Positions 62,590-64,000 of a stretch of 64,000 nt of DNA are shown piece by piece. The notes under the pieces are model-generated. The model was not told the origin of the DNA, did not search any database, and saw only the letters and a list, made by a program, of their open reading frames with translations. The stretch's first letter is position 1, and every line of letters begins with the position of its first letter. Source of the stretch: Simplicispira lacusdiani (GTDB taxonomy: Bacteria > Pseudomonadota > Gammaproteobacteria > Burkholderiales > Burkholderiaceae_C); the NCBI RefSeq assembly GCF_003604195.1, contig NZ_QXGR01000001.1:310001-374000 (forward strand). The letters are read 5' to 3'. A program made the position numbers and the translations under genes.

Positions 62590-63816
62590 TTAGGTGCGCA
62601 GCGGCAGGCGCAGCACGAAGCAGGCGCCGCCACCCGCGTGGTCCACGCAGTGCACCGTGCCGTGGTGGCGCGCGGCGATGGAGCGCACCAGGGCCAGCCC
62701 CAGCCCCACGCCACCGGAACGCTCGCTCGCGCCCGGCAGGCGGTAGAAGGGCTCGAAAATGCGTTCGCGCTGGTCCGGTGGAACGCCCGGGCCCCGGTCG
62801 CACACCCGCACCTCGGCGCTGTCCCCGGCGCGGCGCAGGCTGACGGTGATGTCGCCTTGGCTGTAGCGGCGGGCGTTCTCCAGCAGGTTGCGCAGCGCGC
62901 GGCGCAGCAGCTTGGAGACACCCGAGACTTCGAGCCCCTCGGTGCCGGCATCCAGGTCGGCGCCCAGGCGCGCGCACTCCTCGGCCGCCAGGCCCACCAG
63001 ATCCACCGGTTCGATGGTGCCCACGTCGGCCTCGCGCGCATCGAGCCGGCTGGCCAGCAGGATCTCGTCCACCAACTGGTCCAGCTCGGCGATGTTGCGC
63101 AGGATCTCGTCACGGAACGCGGGCGAGGGTTGCTGCCCGCCCATCAGCTCCAGCCCCATGCGGATGCGCGCCAGCGGCGAGCGCAGCTCGTGCGAGGCAT
63201 TGGCCAGCAGCGACTTGTGTGACTTCACCAGCGTCTCGATGCGTCCGGCCGCGGCGTTGAACTGGCGCGCCAGGTCGGCCACCTCGTCGTGGCCGTGCTC
63301 GGGCACGCGCACCGACAGGTCGCCCTCGCCGAAGCGCTGCACGCTGCGCTGCAGGGCTTCGAGCCGCTGCGTCAGGCGCCGGATGAAGGGAAAAACGCCG
63401 GCCGCCACCGCGATGCCCACCAGGGCCAGCATCCACACGAAGCCGAAGGGTGGCCGCGTCCAGAACGTCATGGGATGGGGCGAAGGTCCGCCGCCCGGAC
63501 GGCCCGGCCGCTCGGCACGCGGCGGGCGCGGCGCCATCTGCAGCACATAGGCCTCGCCCTGGGCGGACTCGATGCGGAACTCCAGCCCCTCGGACGGCGG
63601 CATGGGCTGGCGCGTGGCCAGGCCGTGCAGCACGACGCGGCCCGTGCCGTCGCGCAGCACCATCTCGCGCGAGGGCGGCGAGAAGTTCTGCGCGTTCTGG
63701 TTCTGCTCGGCCGCGATGCGCCAGGCCCAGCCCACCACCAGCGTGAGCACCGCCACGCCCCCGACCACGGCGAGCCAGATGCGCAGGTACAGGCGGCGGG
63801 AAAACGGATTGGCCAT
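62590..63816 (-). CDS. Two-component sensor histidine kinase
   Basis: A 408-residue inner-membrane kinase. There are two helices (about 11-31 and 125-147) around a periplasmic sensor of about 90 residues rich in Pro and Arg, then a HAMP domain, H-box NASHELRSPLARI, N-box LRNLLENARRYS and G-boxes DRGPGVP and GGVGLGLALV. All catalytic elements are intact. The signal is unknown. The gene follows its response regulator on the same strand. Confidence 0.94.
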   Translation of the reverse strand: MANPFSRRLYLRIWLAVVGGVAVLTLVVGWAWRIAAEQNQNAQNFSPPSREMVLRDGTGRVVLHGLATRQPMPPSEGLEFRIESAQGEAYVLQMAPRPPRAERPGRPGGGPSPHPMTFWTRPPFGFVWMLALVGIAVAAGVFPFIRRLTQRLEALQRSVQRFGEGDLSVRVPEHGHDEVADLARQFNAAAGRIETLVKSHKSLLANASHELRSPLARIRMGLELMGGQQPSPAFRDEILRNIAELDQLVDEILLASRLDAREADVGTIEPVDLVGLAAEECARLGADLDAGTEGLEVSGVSKLLRRALRNLLENARRYSQGDITVSLRRAGDSAEVRVCDRGPGVPPDQRERIFEPFYRLPGASERSGGVGLGLALVRSIAARHHGTVHCVDHAGGGACFVLRLPLRT

Positions 63817-63834
63817 GGTGCGCTGGGCGGCGGA

Positions 63835-64000
63835 TCAGTCTTGCTGCTTGGCGAACACATAGCCCACGCCGCGCACCGTGAGGATGCGGCGCGGGTTCTT
63901 CGCGTCCTGCTCGATCGCGGCGCGGATGCGGCCCATGTGCACGTCGATGGAGCGGTCGAAGGCTTCGAGCTCGCGCCCGCGCACGGCCTCCATGATCTGG
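63835..64000 (-). CDS. OmpR-type response regulator (C-terminal part, cut by window edge)
   Basis: The frame is open to the right edge. Only the last 55 residues are visible: the winged-helix region with RSIDVHMGRIRAAIEQD and the wing hairpin ILTVRGVGYVF, ending AKQQD. This is the DNA-binding domain of an OmpR/PhoB-type regulator and the natural partner of the adjacent kinase, 18 bp away. Confidence 0.9.
   Translation of the reverse strand, partial: QIMEAVRGRELEAFDRSIDVHMGRIRAAIEQDAKNPRRILTVRGVGYVFAKQQD

Overview
The window is GC-rich chromosomal DNA from a Gram-negative betaproteobacterium, most likely a member of the Comamonadaceae (Acidovorax/Alicycliphilus-like). That placement rests on gene content and order (metX-metW behind a SAM-II riboswitch, uvrA/MFS/ssb, kdsD-kdsC-lptC, Bug-type binding protein, trimeric porin) and on dispersed intergenic repeats that I associate with this family. 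I see no prophage, insertion sequence, CRISPR array, rRNA or tRNA gene.

Layout. 1-2953: 3' part of a GAF/PAS/GGDEF/EAL c-di-GMP protein. 3026-8029: a Kef-type antiporter divergent from kdsD-kdsC-lptC and an SDR gene. 8104-9256: two tandem RRM RNA-binding genes. 9493-12922: two riboswitch-controlled units, a manganese (yybP-ykoY) riboswitch before a GDT1-family exporter and a SAM-II riboswitch plus terminator before metX-metW, followed by pyrF. 13196-17197: reverse-strand D-amino-acid cluster (DAO-type oxidase, dsdA, EamA exporter, thioesterase). 17430-22894: small membrane protein, uvrA, MFS transporter, ssb. 22918-27516: a phosphonate/selenate-type ABC importer (two permeases, ATPase, binding protein) and mnmA. 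27573-34929: M20 peptidase, then a LysR regulator, tcuA-tcuB, a Bug-type binding protein and a porin, which together look like tricarballylate/tricarboxylate uptake and oxidation. 34981-39051: NUDIX, TerB-like protein, 5'-nucleotidase lipoprotein, GNAT.

39112-46026 is the most unusual part. On the reverse strand lie an SPFH/SHOCT protein, a DUF4178 zinc-ribbon membrane protein, a DUF350 membrane protein, a membrane-embedded spermidine-synthase-like protein, a Tat/lipobox flavin oxidoreductase and a hemerythrin. I read this as a membrane-stress system tied to polyamine-like chemistry. 46253-50872: DUF2061 protein, an orphan flagellar-rod-like protein, and a LysR-controlled omega-aminotransferase/methylmalonate-semialdehyde dehydrogenase pair (beta-alanine type catabolism). 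51112-57893: maeB, a secreted barnase-like RNase with its barstar, radA, a small membrane protein, ilvE and a small zinc protein. 57896-61123: an FkbM methyltransferase-GT2 fusion and an O-antigen ligase-like protein, then a decayed nitronate monooxygenase fragment. 61397-64000: membrane GGDEF protein, sensor kinase and the end of an OmpR-type regulator.

A recurring theme is a dispersed repeat family (called R1 here, about 55 bp, ten clear copies) that lies not only between genes but inside coding frames. Two copies are in frame in one flavoprotein, one encodes the tail of TcuA, and several supply the stop codon of the neighbouring gene. A second GC-rich family (R2, about 75-140 bp, four copies) and one long inverted pair (R3) accompany it.
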